Shown piece after piece: positions 34,991 through 45,965 of a stretch of 64,000 bases of DNA. Numbering within the stretch: the stretch's first letter is position 1; each line of letters starts with the position of its first letter. The notes beneath the pieces are model-generated. The model ran no database searches, was not told where the DNA came from, and worked only from the letters and a program-made list of their open reading frames with translations. Both the position numbers and the translations under genes were made by a program. Source of the DNA: Golubevia sp. BC0850 (lineage: Eukaryota > Basidiomycota > Exobasidiomycetes > Golubeviales > Golubeviaceae); contig JAAVVG010000002.1 of the NCBI GenBank assembly GCA_012976225.1, forward strand, positions 1,240,001 through 1,304,000. The letters are read 5' to 3'.

Positions 34991-35951
34991 TCAGTCGAAT
35001 AGAAACGCATTTTGCTTGGCGTCTCGAAGATGGAATGGATACGAACCTTTAGTACTTGGAACATCGTCCAGTCCCGTTCGTGAGACAGCTTCCTTGATAG
35101 CCAAAGCCAAAGCTTTGAAAGCTGATTCAGATCTGAAAGAAGGAAAGCGAAGACAAACAAAGGAGATCAAATGGTCAGATAGAAATCAAAAGTCTTGATT
35201 CTCGAATCATCTCTCCCCTCCTCTCCCTCTCTCTTCTAGATAAAATCTGTAGGCAACCATCCCTCTCCTAGTACTTTCCAACTCACCTATGATGATCATT
35301 ATCCCCTCTCAAACAATCCACATGCAAAGTCACTCCCGCAGCCATAGCAAAACTATGAAAGACGTGTGGAATCATCTCACAACTCAAATCACCAATCTTC
35401 TCCCTTTTCAAACCCAATTCCGCCACGCAGTAAGGTCTTGAAGAGATGTCAATGACAGCTCTAGACAGTGCTTCATCTAAAGGTGCATGACCTGTACCAT
35501 ATCTTTTGATGCCTTTGACTGGACCTAAAGCTGCTTTGAAAGCTTCTCCTAAAGCTAGAGAGCAGTCTTCTGCTGTGTGATGATCGTCAATCCATAGATC
35601 TCCATCGCATTTCAGAGTTAAAGACATTCCTCCGTGTTTGGCTAAAGCGTGGAGCATCTGAGAGGGAGCAGGTGGAGCTTGGGATGAGCCTTGGAGCTCT
35701 GACTACCTCTCTTCGCCCTGCCTGCTGTGGGAACCCAATCAGAAGCCTTCTCTAAACATTGATTTACTGAATGTACTCACATGATCCAAGAAACCGATAC
35801 CAGTTTTGACGTCTATGACTTGAGGTGCTGAAGTTGGGTGAATGTCAAGAGCTAAAGAGCAACTAATCTTTGTCTCGTTAGTGATTCTCTCTACTGAAGC
35901 TTTCCTGATAGAAATTGGAATTGATGTCATAATAGAACTTTGATCTCCCAT
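34991..35951 (-). CDS. HIS3: imidazoleglycerol-phosphate dehydratase
   Basis: Seventh step of histidine synthesis: dehydrates imidazoleglycerol phosphate. The N-terminus reads [18 protein letters not shown] and [23 protein letters not shown]. After an intron near 35658-35780 come [37 protein letters not shown], containing the manganese-binding DHHTxED motif, then [51 protein letters not shown] with the second metal-binding NDHHxxE motif, and DVPSTKG at the end. The start at 35951 (MGDQSS) or 35930 (MTSIPIS) both fit. The C-terminus appears to run on 17 residues past the usual STKG end, unless one more intron starts at the GGTTCGT. Activity is well supported. Confidence 0.93.
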
Positions 35952-36011
35952 TGATTTTTGAGTTGATGTTCCAGGAGGGGACAAGTTCCAAGGAGGAGGG
36001 ATCAGTTGGAG

Positions 36012-36027
36012 GGCACCACGTGGTGCC
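36012..36027. promoter_or_regulatory. 16-bp perfect palindrome with an E-box upstream of HIS3
   Basis: GGCACCACGTGGTGCC is self-complementary over all 16 bases, centred on CACGTG, 61-76 bp upstream of the HIS3 ATG at 35951. CACGTG is bound by bHLH factors such as Cbf1/Pho4-type proteins. The extended symmetry is unlikely by chance. The binding protein is unknown. Confidence 0.5.
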
Positions 36028-37352
36028 AGCTACTTAAGATGAAATTTGATGCTGCAACTTTCTTCTCTTCGAACAAATTCAATGAGGGTAAGTTGACCAA
36101 AATGTTTCTCGTTCTTCCTTCTCTGTTTCTTTCCCCTTTATTTCTGTCTCTCACTTCATTCCCATTCCCATTTTCATTACTTCTGCTTCTCTCAACTGAC
36201 CATTCTTCCTCCTTCCATCTTCCACCTGCTCTTCTCTCAGACACAAAAGTTCGATGCCGAATAGAGAGCCATAGAAAGCCTTCTACAGTTTCGGTCTCGC
36301 GTTCCCGTCCTCTAGAACCAAACCAACTTAACATTTGGCATTGAATCACTCCTCGTAGTGTTCTCAATGGGTGTAATCTCAGTACTGAGCTAACTTTTCG
36401 AGAGAAAGACCTTTTCTGCCCACCTATGCTTTTCATTAAGTGAGACTATATTGGAATCAAGAGGGAACATTCCGCCTTCACGGGCGTGAGAGTTCTCCAG
36501 GATTATTTGGTTTAATAGGAGGTGGGTGATAGGTTCTGTTGGCAAGTCTGGTACACCAACATTCCAAACTGCATCGGTAGATGGAAGGTGAGTATCAAGG
36601 TGAAAAGCGATGAAAGGAATGAATAACGGATCGGGAGAAAGAGTTGGTTTGGAGGAAAGAAGGGCAACCGGAGTTGGTGTAGGCGGTTCTGAAGAAGAGC
36701 AGCAAACTTCAAGGTGAGTCCTTCCTCTCCTTCTCTCTTCCATTCCCTCCTTCCTTCTTCCATTTCATTCCCGGCTATGATTAGCAAACACGTGTCGCCC
36801 CAATCAGCGCGAACTCATCGCTGAGTGACCAATGTCAAGCCAAACGACAACCATCTGAGCCTCCCTTCCTTCTTCTTTCTACAAACAATTCCTTCTCTTA
36901 TTTTACTAACATTCCTTCCTTTTCTTCCCTTCTTGCCTTTCTTTCATTTTCTCTCATTGCAATTACTGCCTTCTCTTCCTTCCGGGTGGTTATGCTGTTA
37001 AAGCTTTTGTCCTTTCCTTCTGTTGTATTCTTTTCCTGACTCTAACGCCTTCCTCCAATTTCAATTTCAGTCAATTCTCTTTTCTTGTCTTAAGTTTCTC
37101 TTTGTCTGATCAGCCTTCTTCAAAGACGGCGTCGAGAAGAAACATCTATGTAGCAACGCCAGTCGTCGAACCTACGATGCTATTGTCCTCCCTCCAACTC
37201 ATTACGCCCTCCAATCTGTATTTCAGGTTGTAATCAACCCGCAAAAGCTGTGCGTCTTTGTGCGCTAAACTTCCTACTGTAGGGCACAGCCAAAAATTCT
37301 ACTGAGTCTCCAAATCCACGAGGTCGACGTCGCTACGACGCCCTCTCGACTC
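36028..37352. other. long intergenic region between HIS3 and the thioredoxin-SH3 gene
   Basis: About 1.3 kb, CT-rich. Open frames up to 140 codons (for example minus 36002-36436 and 36390-36743) are compositionally biased and show no domain. Treated as promoter and spacer. Confidence 0.4.
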
Positions 37353-37359
37353 TATAAAA
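37353..37359 (+). promoter_or_regulatory. TATA box of the thioredoxin-SH3 gene
   Basis: TATAAAA in the context CTCTATAAAAGGC, 87-93 bp before the ATG at 37446. A strong match at good spacing. Confidence 0.6.
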
Positions 37360-37445
37360 GGCTCGTTTTTACTTCTTGCTTTTCCACCAAACACTTCACT
37401 CATCTATCACTCATCTTCTCAACTTCAAAGACATTCATATCAAAC

Positions 37446-38950
37446 ATGACCATTCAATCCATAGAAACGGTTCAAGGTGAGGATCTTACTGCGGCATCTC
37501 TCTCCGATTCACTGAACTTCTCAACTCAACCTATACTTCTTCTCCCATCTTTTCAGAGCTCGACGGTATCTTAGCTCAAGGAACAAACAAAGTCATAGTA
37601 CTAAAGTTCCATGCGAACTGGTGTCCGTGAGTGTCAGGCTTTCATTAGAAACATCTTGGGCTTTTTTCACTCATGCAAGAACCCTTTCCTTACATCTCGC
37701 TTTCAGGCCATGTCGAACCCTTGGACCAAAGGTTGAAGCAATCTCTTCAGACTACCCAACTTTGATTTTCCTTTCAGCAGATATGGAACAAATCATTCCA
37801 AAACTCAAACTTCGTTTCGAGGTTTCAAGCCTCCCAAATACTCTATTTCTTAAACCGGACGATGGAGTTATACTTGATCAAGTCCTAGGAGCTGATATCG
37901 ATAGGATCAAAAAGCTATGTGATAGATGGGGAGCAGGGTTTCTGGGAGTTGGAGGTGGTGAACAAGCTTTGAAGTCGGGAAATTGTAATGGCGGAAGTTG
38001 TGCAGTTGGAGGAGAGAAAGGCATGGACGAGGCTACGCAGTTCGTAGTGAAATCTACGATTTCAAACATCGAGTTTTTGGAGAAGGAAGGGAAATTGGAC
38101 AGTGAGTATTTGGATGATGGATCTCTCCTAAACTTCTCGCGGCCGACAAATAGCTTCGCTCGCCCACTGACATGACTTTTCTCTTTTCGACTCCTCCCGA
38201 ACTCTATCAGCCTGGCAAGCCAAAATTATGAAATCTGACCTTCGAAAAATCCTCGATTCAAAGCAAGCTGGAAGTGCTGCTTCTTCAACTTTCAAATCGC
38301 ACTCTCCAACTCCCTCGAGATCCATTCCAGCCAGACCAGCTTCAATCGCTTCGGCTACAACTTCAACTGTTCCAAACTCAACTCCTGCGGCTCGTAAGAA
38401 AGTTCCTCTACCTCCAACAGCTGCGATTCCATCTCCACCAATTCCAAAGAAGATTGAATCAAAAGACAAAGTCATCGCGTTATGGGATTACACTGCATCA
38501 GCTTCAGACGAAATTTCGTTCGAAGAAGGTGATGTCATTTCCATACTCGAAAGAACTTCAGCTGATTGGTGGAAAGGTCAAAAGATTACAGCTACTGGTG
38601 GAAATGCTACCGGTTTTCTTCCAAGCGCTTACGTCGAGGATTTAGAAGTTGCCAGACAAGTCGTCAGTGGGAACAATGATACTTCAAGAGGAAGAAGTCT
38701 TCCTCCAGCTTACTCCGGAGAGGATAGGGTCAACAATCCAGAGACCAAAACCTGGAAAGCTCCGGTGGCAAGGTTCAGCTCGAATGGCGATGTTGGAGGT
38801 AATGTGAGAGAAGGAGCTCCGACTCCAAATACTGAAGAACAGAAAGCGAAGCACGACAGGTTGAAAAAGCTGGGCGGTCACGTTGGAACTAGTGCAGCCG
38901 GAGGTTTTGGTGCTGGCATAGGTTTTGGGATCGCTCGAAGTGTCTTCTAA
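37446..38950 (+). CDS. thioredoxin domain fused to an Lsb/Pin3-like SH3 protein
   Basis: Four exons (37446-37476, 37557-37626, 37707-38101, 38211-38950) sum to 1236 nt, exactly 411 codons plus stop. Residues 1 to about 110 are a thioredoxin fold: KVIVLKFHANWCPPCRTLGPK with active site W32-C33-P34-P35-C36, and the cis-Pro loop VSSLPNTLFL. After a Gly/Cys-containing linker (SGNCNGGSC) comes FVVKSTISNIEFLEKEGKLD, similar to the N-terminal helix of yeast Lsb1/Lsb2(Pin3). A Ser/Pro-rich stretch follows, then an SH3 domain at about 252-308 (KVIALWDYTA, ADWWKG, TGFLPSAYVEDL) and the Gly-rich C-terminus GFGAGIGFGIARSVF like that of Lsb proteins. Exon 3 carries the thioredoxin C-half and the Lsb-like helix in one uninterrupted frame. 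An in-frame ATG at 38023 could start an SH3-only isoform. Confidence 0.85.
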
Positions 38951-39115
38951 GATTCGGTTCTCTTTGCTTCATCTGTATATTTGCTTAACTACCACTCTGA
39001 AACATCTTTTATCGTTTGGAATCAGCTCAATCTCACCCAAACAAGATCTGTTTGAAAGCATAAAGGAAGAATAGCATTTTATTTTAAAAGTTCGCGATCA
39101 AAAAAGAACACAAAT

Positions 39116-40116
39116 CTAGACCGCCATCTCCCGGAGAGTCACTTCGATCTCAGTGGAACCTTTTTCTTGAACGACATTCTCTCCTTCAACCCAGTTGATT
39201 TTACTGCTGTTGATACCTCTCATCATCTCTGAGAGATTGGCAGCCACGTGAATTGGAACTTGCTTCTCTAAGGTTGATTCAAAGTCCTTGTCTTCGACTC
39301 CAACAGCAGTGACCTTCTTTCCTCCGATCTTCTCGAAAGTTGCTGCAATGTCGATGGGAGACACATCTCTTGGACCCGATAGTTGGACGATGGTAGGACC
39401 GGTGGGAGAAAGAGAAGATGATGGGATCGTGAGGTACTTCGCTGCAATCTTTCCGATGTCTTGAGTTGATACTTGAGGGATAGCACGATCCAGTGGTAGA
39501 GCTAGAGTGGGTAGGATGTGAGGTGGGGCCAAGGCCAGACTTGCGACTGAAGCCCAGTTTTCACTTTGGGATCCGTAGAGTGAAAGGGAGAAAGGGAAAA
39601 AAGCAAGTGAGAAGACTGAACGGGACGGGAATTGGACGGAAACGATTGAGATCAAACTTACACAAAGTAGGCACAACGCAACAACACGATTTCCAAGTTC
39701 GAGAAGCCTTTGAGAGCCCCTTCTAAGATGTGAGTGGTTCCAATGTTTCCAGTCCTCTCGGATTGTTCTGCCCCGATAGAGCTCAACAGAACTACTCTTT
39801 TGATGTCGGAGCCTTTCAAAGCCTCCGCGAGAACCTTGGCTACTCTGGTAGCCTCCTCGAACATATCGGCTCCACTATAGACTGGGGGATTGATGAAGAA
39901 AAGAACTTTTCCTTCTTTGAGAGCTGCTTTGATGGTTTCAGGCTGAGAGAGATCCGCTTCAACTGTTTCCGCTCCGAGAGACTTGAGAGACTCCAACTTG
40001 GTCATATTACGAGCTGCTGCTCTGACGTTGGAACCACTTTCCAGTAGAGTCTTGACTGCTTGAGTTCCAGTTCTGGAAGAGGCTGTGAGGACGACGATTG
40101 GAGATGAAGAAGTCAT
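39116..40116 (-). CDS. NmrA-like NAD(P)-binding reductase
   Basis: Atypical short-chain reductase of the NmrA/azoreductase-like group. The N-terminus PIVVLTASSRTGTQAVKTLL is a dinucleotide-binding strand-loop-helix with a variant Ser/Arg-rich glycine loop. It is followed by NVRAAARNMTKL, LGAETVEADLSQPETIK, VLFFINPPVY, and RVVLLSSIGAEQ. After one intron near 39563-39660 come ENWASVASLAL, IPQVSTQDIGKIAAKYL and GPTIVQLSGPRDVSPIDIA, the usual NmrA C-half. Size is about 295 residues. Members act as redox sensors or quinone/azo reductases; the role here is not known. A TATA box lies about 77 bp upstream (40193-40199). Convergent with the thioredoxin-SH3 gene, 165 bp between stops. Confidence 0.82.
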
Positions 40117-40192
40117 ATTGCTTGGGTGATGGAAAGTGAGAGGAGAGAGAATCTTTTTTGCTTGAGTACGATTTGTTTCAATATGGATCTTG

Positions 40193-40199
40193 TTTTATA
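40193..40199 (-). promoter_or_regulatory. TATA box of the NmrA-like gene
   Basis: TATAAAA on the minus strand about 77-83 bp upstream of the ATG at 40116. Confidence 0.5.
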
Positions 40200-40573
40200 G
40201 TGCTTCGATCCACGGAGTTTACTATGGTAAGGAGAGGAAGAGGGGAAGAAGGGGAAGGAAGGGAGGTGGTTTCGCCCGAGCCCCTGGAGATTCCGTTAGC
40301 GCCGTTCAAGGAGAAGACGACTTTTTGAGTGAGTCGACGGAACCAAATTGCGATATTCGGATCTAAGGTTGCTTGAAGGTTATTTCCTTGAAGCAGAAGA
40401 TCCTCAAAGCTCAGAACTCCGACAGACAGCTGAACAGCTCTTGAACGAAGCGCGAAGAAAAACTCGAAGAAGGGGTTTTCGCTCACCGCTCACCGACTCA
40501 CCAGGTGACTATTTTACGCCTCCTCTGTCCAGAACTCTGGTTCTGAAGCGGAGTCCGTTACCTCTTCCACCAA

Positions 40574-41480
40574 CTATTGACATCTTCTCAGCTTCTTAGA
40601 GCCGAACTCGCCAAGCGGAATGACTAGTTTCTTGACTCGCTCCATTCTGACTCCTTCAATCTCAAATCCATCCACTATCTTCTTGTTTCTTGACTGGAGC
40701 AAAGGTAAAAGTTCATCTTGATAATTAGGATCCGTTCCCTCGAACCTGAGCACCTGTAGACGTGGATTCTTCACCGACACAGCTTCCCAATCCATCAGAT
40801 AGTAGACCCATAGTTCAGATGGTTGTTGAGGTAAGTCGAAGTGAAGAAGCTTATTGAACAACTTGAACCTTGGTGGTACTATCATCCAGCTTGGAAATTT
40901 CAAGCTCACTTCTTCGAGCTCAAGAAATTGAAGAAGAGGGAATTCTAAGGGCGGCACTTCTTTCCCTGGTCGGAAACCGAGAGAAAGATTTTGGACGCTT
41001 TAGAGTCTTGGAAAGCGTTTGGAGGATACTTCTCCACTCGGAATGGGTGTATTTGCTGGTAACCATGGGAGAACTGAGAGCGTGGAATCGATATGGGTGA
41101 CTTGCGAGGAGGTTCTGAAGAGAAGGAAGCCACAGGACTTGAAGTCCCGCCTTCCTAGAGGATGTGCTCCCTCCCATTCCGAGTTTGCTGAGGGAACCTA
41201 TCTTCAATCGTATCTCGGCGAGGTTGGGAAACTCCAGAAGTCACGAGGCTGCCAGAGCTTCAAGTGATGAGGAAGCTCTAGTTTCGATTCTCACCATCTG
41301 AAGAGTTGACTTGGAGTTACCTAGAGCTCTCAGTAAGAGAGTAAGGTCTGGACTTGCTTCTAAGTCTATGAAGATGGAAATTTTCCAACGTCGATCCACT
41401 TCTCCGATCGAATTCAGCCAAAACTGATTGATTCCTCTCCAAACTGGCTATTGAAAGGCTGAGTTTCCTCCAAAACGTTC
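40574..41480 (-). pseudogene. leucine-rich-repeat / F-box-type gene, probably decayed
   Basis: The 3' 380 bp encode a clear LRR-like run: VPPLEFPLLQFLELEEVSL, MDWEAVSVKNPRLQVLRFEG, then MERVKKLVIPLGEFG before a stop at 40574. The frame continues upstream through SVQNLSLGFRPGKE, but is closed there by a TAA at about 41000-41002 inside what should read as one repeat (FPRL, stop, SVQNLSLG). Further upstream, VTHIDSTLSVLPWLPANTP lies in the same frame after a possible acceptor near 41155, and other stops follow. I saw no F-box or convincing start. The in-frame stop within a repeat suggests a recent pseudogene; a misread base or an intron is the alternative. Confidence 0.5.
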
Positions 41481-42007
41481 GGCTCCCATCTATTAAGTTT
41501 GACAAGTCCTTGAGGACAAGGCGAAGTTGAGGGACTTGCTTCGGACCGAGTAACTTGAAAATACAAAGGAGAGTCTCGGAAGGTACTTTTTTGACGAGAG
41601 CCGACGAAGAATGCCTGGAAATCCGAGAAGTTGATAGAAGTAATAGTGTAAAAACAGAGATTGATCGATGCGTCTTATGAACTTGCTTCAGTTCGATTCG
41701 ATATGGACCATCATACTTACCATTTCAAAGAAAGGGATAATGTTGTCGGAGAAAATAATTGGAAGAGGGAAAAGGGAAGAGAGAAGAGAATGCTAGCGCT
41801 TGACGCATGACGCAAACGCATGAGGCATAAGGGCAGCATGAGATGTCTCTATCTCTGCTCAAAGAAATTGCAAGGTAAATTCTTCACTCCCAAGATTCAA
41901 CCATTTGTATCTTCTGAATTTCAAGTAACTATCTATGTTTTACAATCGGGCATTTTACAAGCATCATTTCCCAGCAATTAATCTGTCAACTTTTCGTCAT
42001 CTCATCT
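41481..42007. other. intergenic between LRR relic and HSP104
   Basis: Probably holds the lost 5' end of the LRR relic and the HSP104 3' flank. No feature recognised. Confidence 0.3.
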
Positions 42008-45000
42008 CTAGTCCAGTGGCTCGTACTCTTCCATATCTTCATCTGTATCCATCAAGTCTTCCTCGTCTTCCATTCCAACAGGGATCGGGTGGTTGGCTTC
42101 GACTTTGAGCTTGTTTTCGAAGGGTTCGAAGACGACTCTGACTGATTCCCCATCCTTGACTTGACCACGTAAGATCAGGATAGACAGTGGATTGAGTAGC
42201 TCGTTCTGAATGGCTCTTTGAAGTGGACGAGCTCCAAGCGATGGATTGTATCCGACAGATCCAAGGTAGTCCTTCGCCTCTTCGGTGACATCCAACCTCA
42301 TTCTCTTTCCATTGGCATTCATCCTTTGTTGAACCTCCTTGATTCTGAGGTCGACGATTCCTCTGATGTCCTTTCTCGAGAGCTTTCTGAAGATGACGGT
42401 CGAAGAGAGACGGTTTCTGAACTCAGGTGGAAGGTGAGCTGCGATAGCCGCCTCGACGTTGGAGCGAGTAAGAGCTGAGATTCCTGAAACTTCTCCAGTG
42501 CTTGTTTCGTCGGAGTCGTCGTTGAGGAAGGCGGCTCCAAGATTCGAAGTGAAGATGATGATAGTATTCTAGGAGTTTGGAAATTGGAGAGAGAGAAGAG
42601 TCAAAATCAGGACCAGGCAAGGAGGAGGTGGACTTGCTTCTGTCGATGGAACTTACCTTGAAGTCTACAGTACGTCCTTGGCTATCAGTGGCCCTACCGT
42701 CGTCTAGAATTTGAAGGAAGACCTGAACAAATTCTCTGGCGGCTTTCTCCAATTCATCGACTAGAATGACTGAGTAGGGCTTACGTCGTATGTATTCGGT
42801 GAGTACTCCTCCTTCGTTGTAGCCGACGTATCCGGGCGGTGCCTGTTAGGTGGGGGAAAGATACGATGGCGGTCAGAAAATGAGTGGTAACATGAGACAT
42901 GGAAGACAAGAAACTCACTCCTAATAACCTTGAGACGGAGTGCTTCTCTGAGTACTCGCTGGCGTCTATACGAAGCATGGCACTCTCGTCGTCGAAGAGC
43001 TCTGCAAGGAGAGAGAGAGGTCAGAAAAGAATCCGCGAAACAGACATATCGACGATCATATCAGGGAGACAGGACTCACCTTTAGCAAGAGACTTGGACA
43101 GGAGTGTCTTTCCAGTTCCACTTGGTCCGCAGAACAAGAACGAAGAAGGTTGGTTTGGGTTGGCGAGACCTGAACGAGATAGTCTGATAGCTGAAGCTAC
43201 AGCGTGAACAGCTTCTTCCTGACCAACGACGCTCTTGGCTAGAATCCTGTCCAGCTTGAGGAGCTTTTGTTTCTCCGATTCCAACATTCTAGTGACTGGA
43301 ACTCCAGTGTGTCTAGAAACGATTGCTGCGATAGATTCTGGAGTTACAGCGTTCTTAGAATCCGCTTCTCCAGATTCAGCTCTGGCTCTCTCTTGAGCTT
43401 GAAGTTGGTTGAGTTTCTCTTGGAGATCTGTTGATGAGGAGACAGAAAAGTAAAAAGTATCAGTAAGAACATTCGATTGACCAAAATGTGTTGAAGTCTG
43501 AAGGTCTTCTTTCCTTGCACTCACCTGGAATTGCATAGTAGCGAATGTCAGCAGCAGTCTGCAAGTCGTACTTTCTCTCAGCATCGTCCGCCTTGGCCTT
43601 CAATTCATCCATCTTTCTTCTGACGTTGTTTAGTTCGTCTCCCTTCTCCTTCTCAGCTTGGAAAGCAGCTTTCAAAGGAGTCAGTTCGTCTTGAAGAGTA
43701 GCCAGTTCCTTCTTGGTAGCCTCCAACTGTTCTTTCGAAGAAGCATCCTTTTCTCTCGATAAAGCATTGATTGCCACTTCCAGTTGAAGCTTCTTTCTTT
43801 CCAACTTATCGACATCTTCAGGAACAGTGTCTCTTGAGACTCTGACATCGGCACAGGCTTCATCAACTAGGTCGATTGCGGTATCGGGAAGACGTCTGAG
43901 GAAGTAAATTAGGGAAACAAGGGAGAAAGGGAAGAGGGAGAAGCCAAAGATTCAGTACTTCATTAAAGCCTGGTTGACACACCACAAAAAACCATCCTAT
44001 GTGAACTCACCTAGCTGTGATGTAGCGTTTGGACAGAGTTGCGGCTTGAACGAGAGCAGAGTCCAAGATCTTGACTCCATGATGCACCTCGTACTTCTCC
44101 CTGATTCCACGTAGAATGGCGATAGTTTCGGAGACTGAAGGCTCTGCGACTATGACTTGTTGAAATCTTCTTTCCAGAGCAGAATCTTTCTCGATATGCT
44201 TGCGGTATTCGTTAAGAGTAGTAGCTCCGATGCACCTGAGACCACCTCGACTCAAGACACTGCAAGATGAGATGGTAGACGTTGAGAGGAAAATGAAGGG
44301 AGATGAGCCGAAAGCCTACAGAATCCAACTTGAAAAAGATTGAAGATGTCAGGCATACATAGTACTCACGGTTTAATTAAATTTGCCATGTTCATTCCAC
44401 CTTCAGAGTCTCCTCCAGTCATGATTAGATGCATCTCATCGATGAAGAGGATGATCTGAGTTCCCTCCTTCGAGCTCTTCTCGATCTCCGATAACACGCT
44501 CTTGACTCTCTCTTCGAATTCTCCCTTGTGAGAAGCTCCAGCCATCAGAGCTCCCACGTCGAGAGAGAGGAGTCTTCCGATCATGTTCACCGGGACGTCT
44601 CTTTCGATGATTCTCTGAGCGAGACCCTCGGCGATGGCAGACTTTCCGACTGTGATTGGAATTGAATTGATTTGAAAAGAAAAGGAATGAAGAGAGAAAG
44701 GTCAGTACCCAGTCTCTAGCCCATCTTTCCCGGCCCAACCTCCTTGAAACTTACCTCCTGGCTCTCCGATGAGAACTGCATTGTTCTTCGTACGTCTACT
44801 GAGAACACGAATGACCCTACGAACGACACTGAAAGAGAGAAAAGGAAGAGAGAGAGAGATAGATTAGTCAAGAGAACAGCTTCCTGGAGTGAAGCGTAAA
44901 GGACACTCACTCATCTCTTCCAATAACAGGGTCAATCTTTCCTTCTTGAGCCAAGGCAGTAAGGTCGATACAATACTTGTTTAGGGCATCGTAGCCAGCC

Positions 45001-45509
45001 TCAGCGTTACGACTATCAATCCGTTTTCCACCTCTGGACTCCTGCAAGGCTGTCTTGAGCAGATTTTCATTCGCAAGACCACATTCCTTCAAGTAGCCTT
45101 TGAGGGGAGGATCCACTTCGATTAAGGCGAGTAGAATGTGATCTTGAGCTATGAAAGAATCGTTCTGTTGCTTCTTGATGGCATCTGCTTTAGAAATGAC
45201 CTTGCCTGCCAACCCTGAGAGTGAAATGTCTTCTGGAGCTGGAGTTTGTTGAGGAATCTTTCTGAGAGCTGCTCTTAGTTTCTCTTCTAACTTCTTTGAG
45301 TCTACTCCTGACTTGTTAAGTACTGAGCGGAAGAGAGTCTCTGCAGGCTGAACTCCAGAAGAAGTCGCGGGAGATGAAGCAGGATCTAGAAGGAGAGCTA
45401 GAGCTAGATGAGCTGGAGTGACTTGAAAATGTTGATGATCTTTTGCTAGCTGGACTGCAGAAGATAGAGAAGTTTGAGCTCTATCTGTGAATTGAGGTGC
45501 TTCTGACAT
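42008..45509 (-). CDS. HSP104: disaggregase chaperone HSP104 (ClpB family)
   Basis: Hexameric AAA+ chaperone that pulls proteins from aggregates with Hsp70. Order: Clp N-domain ([33 protein letters not shown]), [21 protein letters not shown]1 Walker [17 protein letters not shown] (Ser where Thr is usual) and Walker [28 protein letters not shown], the coiled middle domain ([20 protein letters not shown]), D2 Walker [17 protein letters not shown] and Walker [24 protein letters not shown] pore loop, sensor-2 [10 protein letters not shown], and a cytosolic-type acidic tail ending [10 protein letters not shown]. About nine introns; total near 910 residues. The start at 45509 is followed by the canonical N-domain. 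Two heat-shock elements lie 211-245 bp upstream, with an AGGGG stress-type element nearer at about 45655. Confidence 0.97.
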
Positions 45510-45719
45510 TGAAGATGTGGAGTTTGAAGTTTCAGTGTAAGTTGAGGTGTTTGAGTTGAGTAGTTGAGTAGTGAGTTGAGTGAGAGGTTAAGGTGAATTA
45601 AAAAGTAGGATTTCAGTTTGAGTGTCTTTATGAACGATGGGAGGGAAGTAGCAAAGGGGGATGATCTGTTCTTAAAGTCTTTTTATGAGAGGGCGAAGAG
45701 AAGGTTCGTGCGGATCCCA

Positions 45720-45754
45720 GAACCTTCTAGAACATCACTCGAACCTTCTAGAAC
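45720..45754. promoter_or_regulatory. two perfect heat-shock elements
   Basis: GAACCTTCTAGAAC occurs twice, at 45720-45733 and 45741-45754. Each copy contains three alternating units (GAA-nn-TTC-nn-GAA), the minimal strong binding site for the Hsf1 trimer. The copies are identical and their starts are 21 bp apart, about two helical turns. They sit between the HSP104 start (45509, minus) and the SWD1 start (45966, plus), roughly midway. Confidence 0.85.
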
Positions 45755-45965
45755 AGTCCAGTCCTCGACTCTTCACCTGTCCAAATCAGCTCTCAGACTA
45801 GCAAGAGTCAAAGTCGAAAATAGAACAAACAAGAATCCAAAAGAAGATAAGGTGATAAGGACTTGGAGTTGGTCCTGCTTTAGAGTGGTCGCTGGTGTTG
45901 TTCTATCCTTCTCTCTCTCCCTCCCTCACCCTCCCCTTCTTTGAGAGACTCATTCATTCGACTCG

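Noticed and set aside
36390-36743. 117-codon minus-strand open frame between HIS3 and the thioredoxin-SH3 gene
   Set aside because: Pro/Leu/Ser-rich with no family match; no start context or splice partners.
38023-38950. A separate SH3-only gene in place of the thioredoxin fusion
   Set aside because: No promoter space or stop between the parts and exon 3 is continuous; kept only as a possible internal-start isoform.
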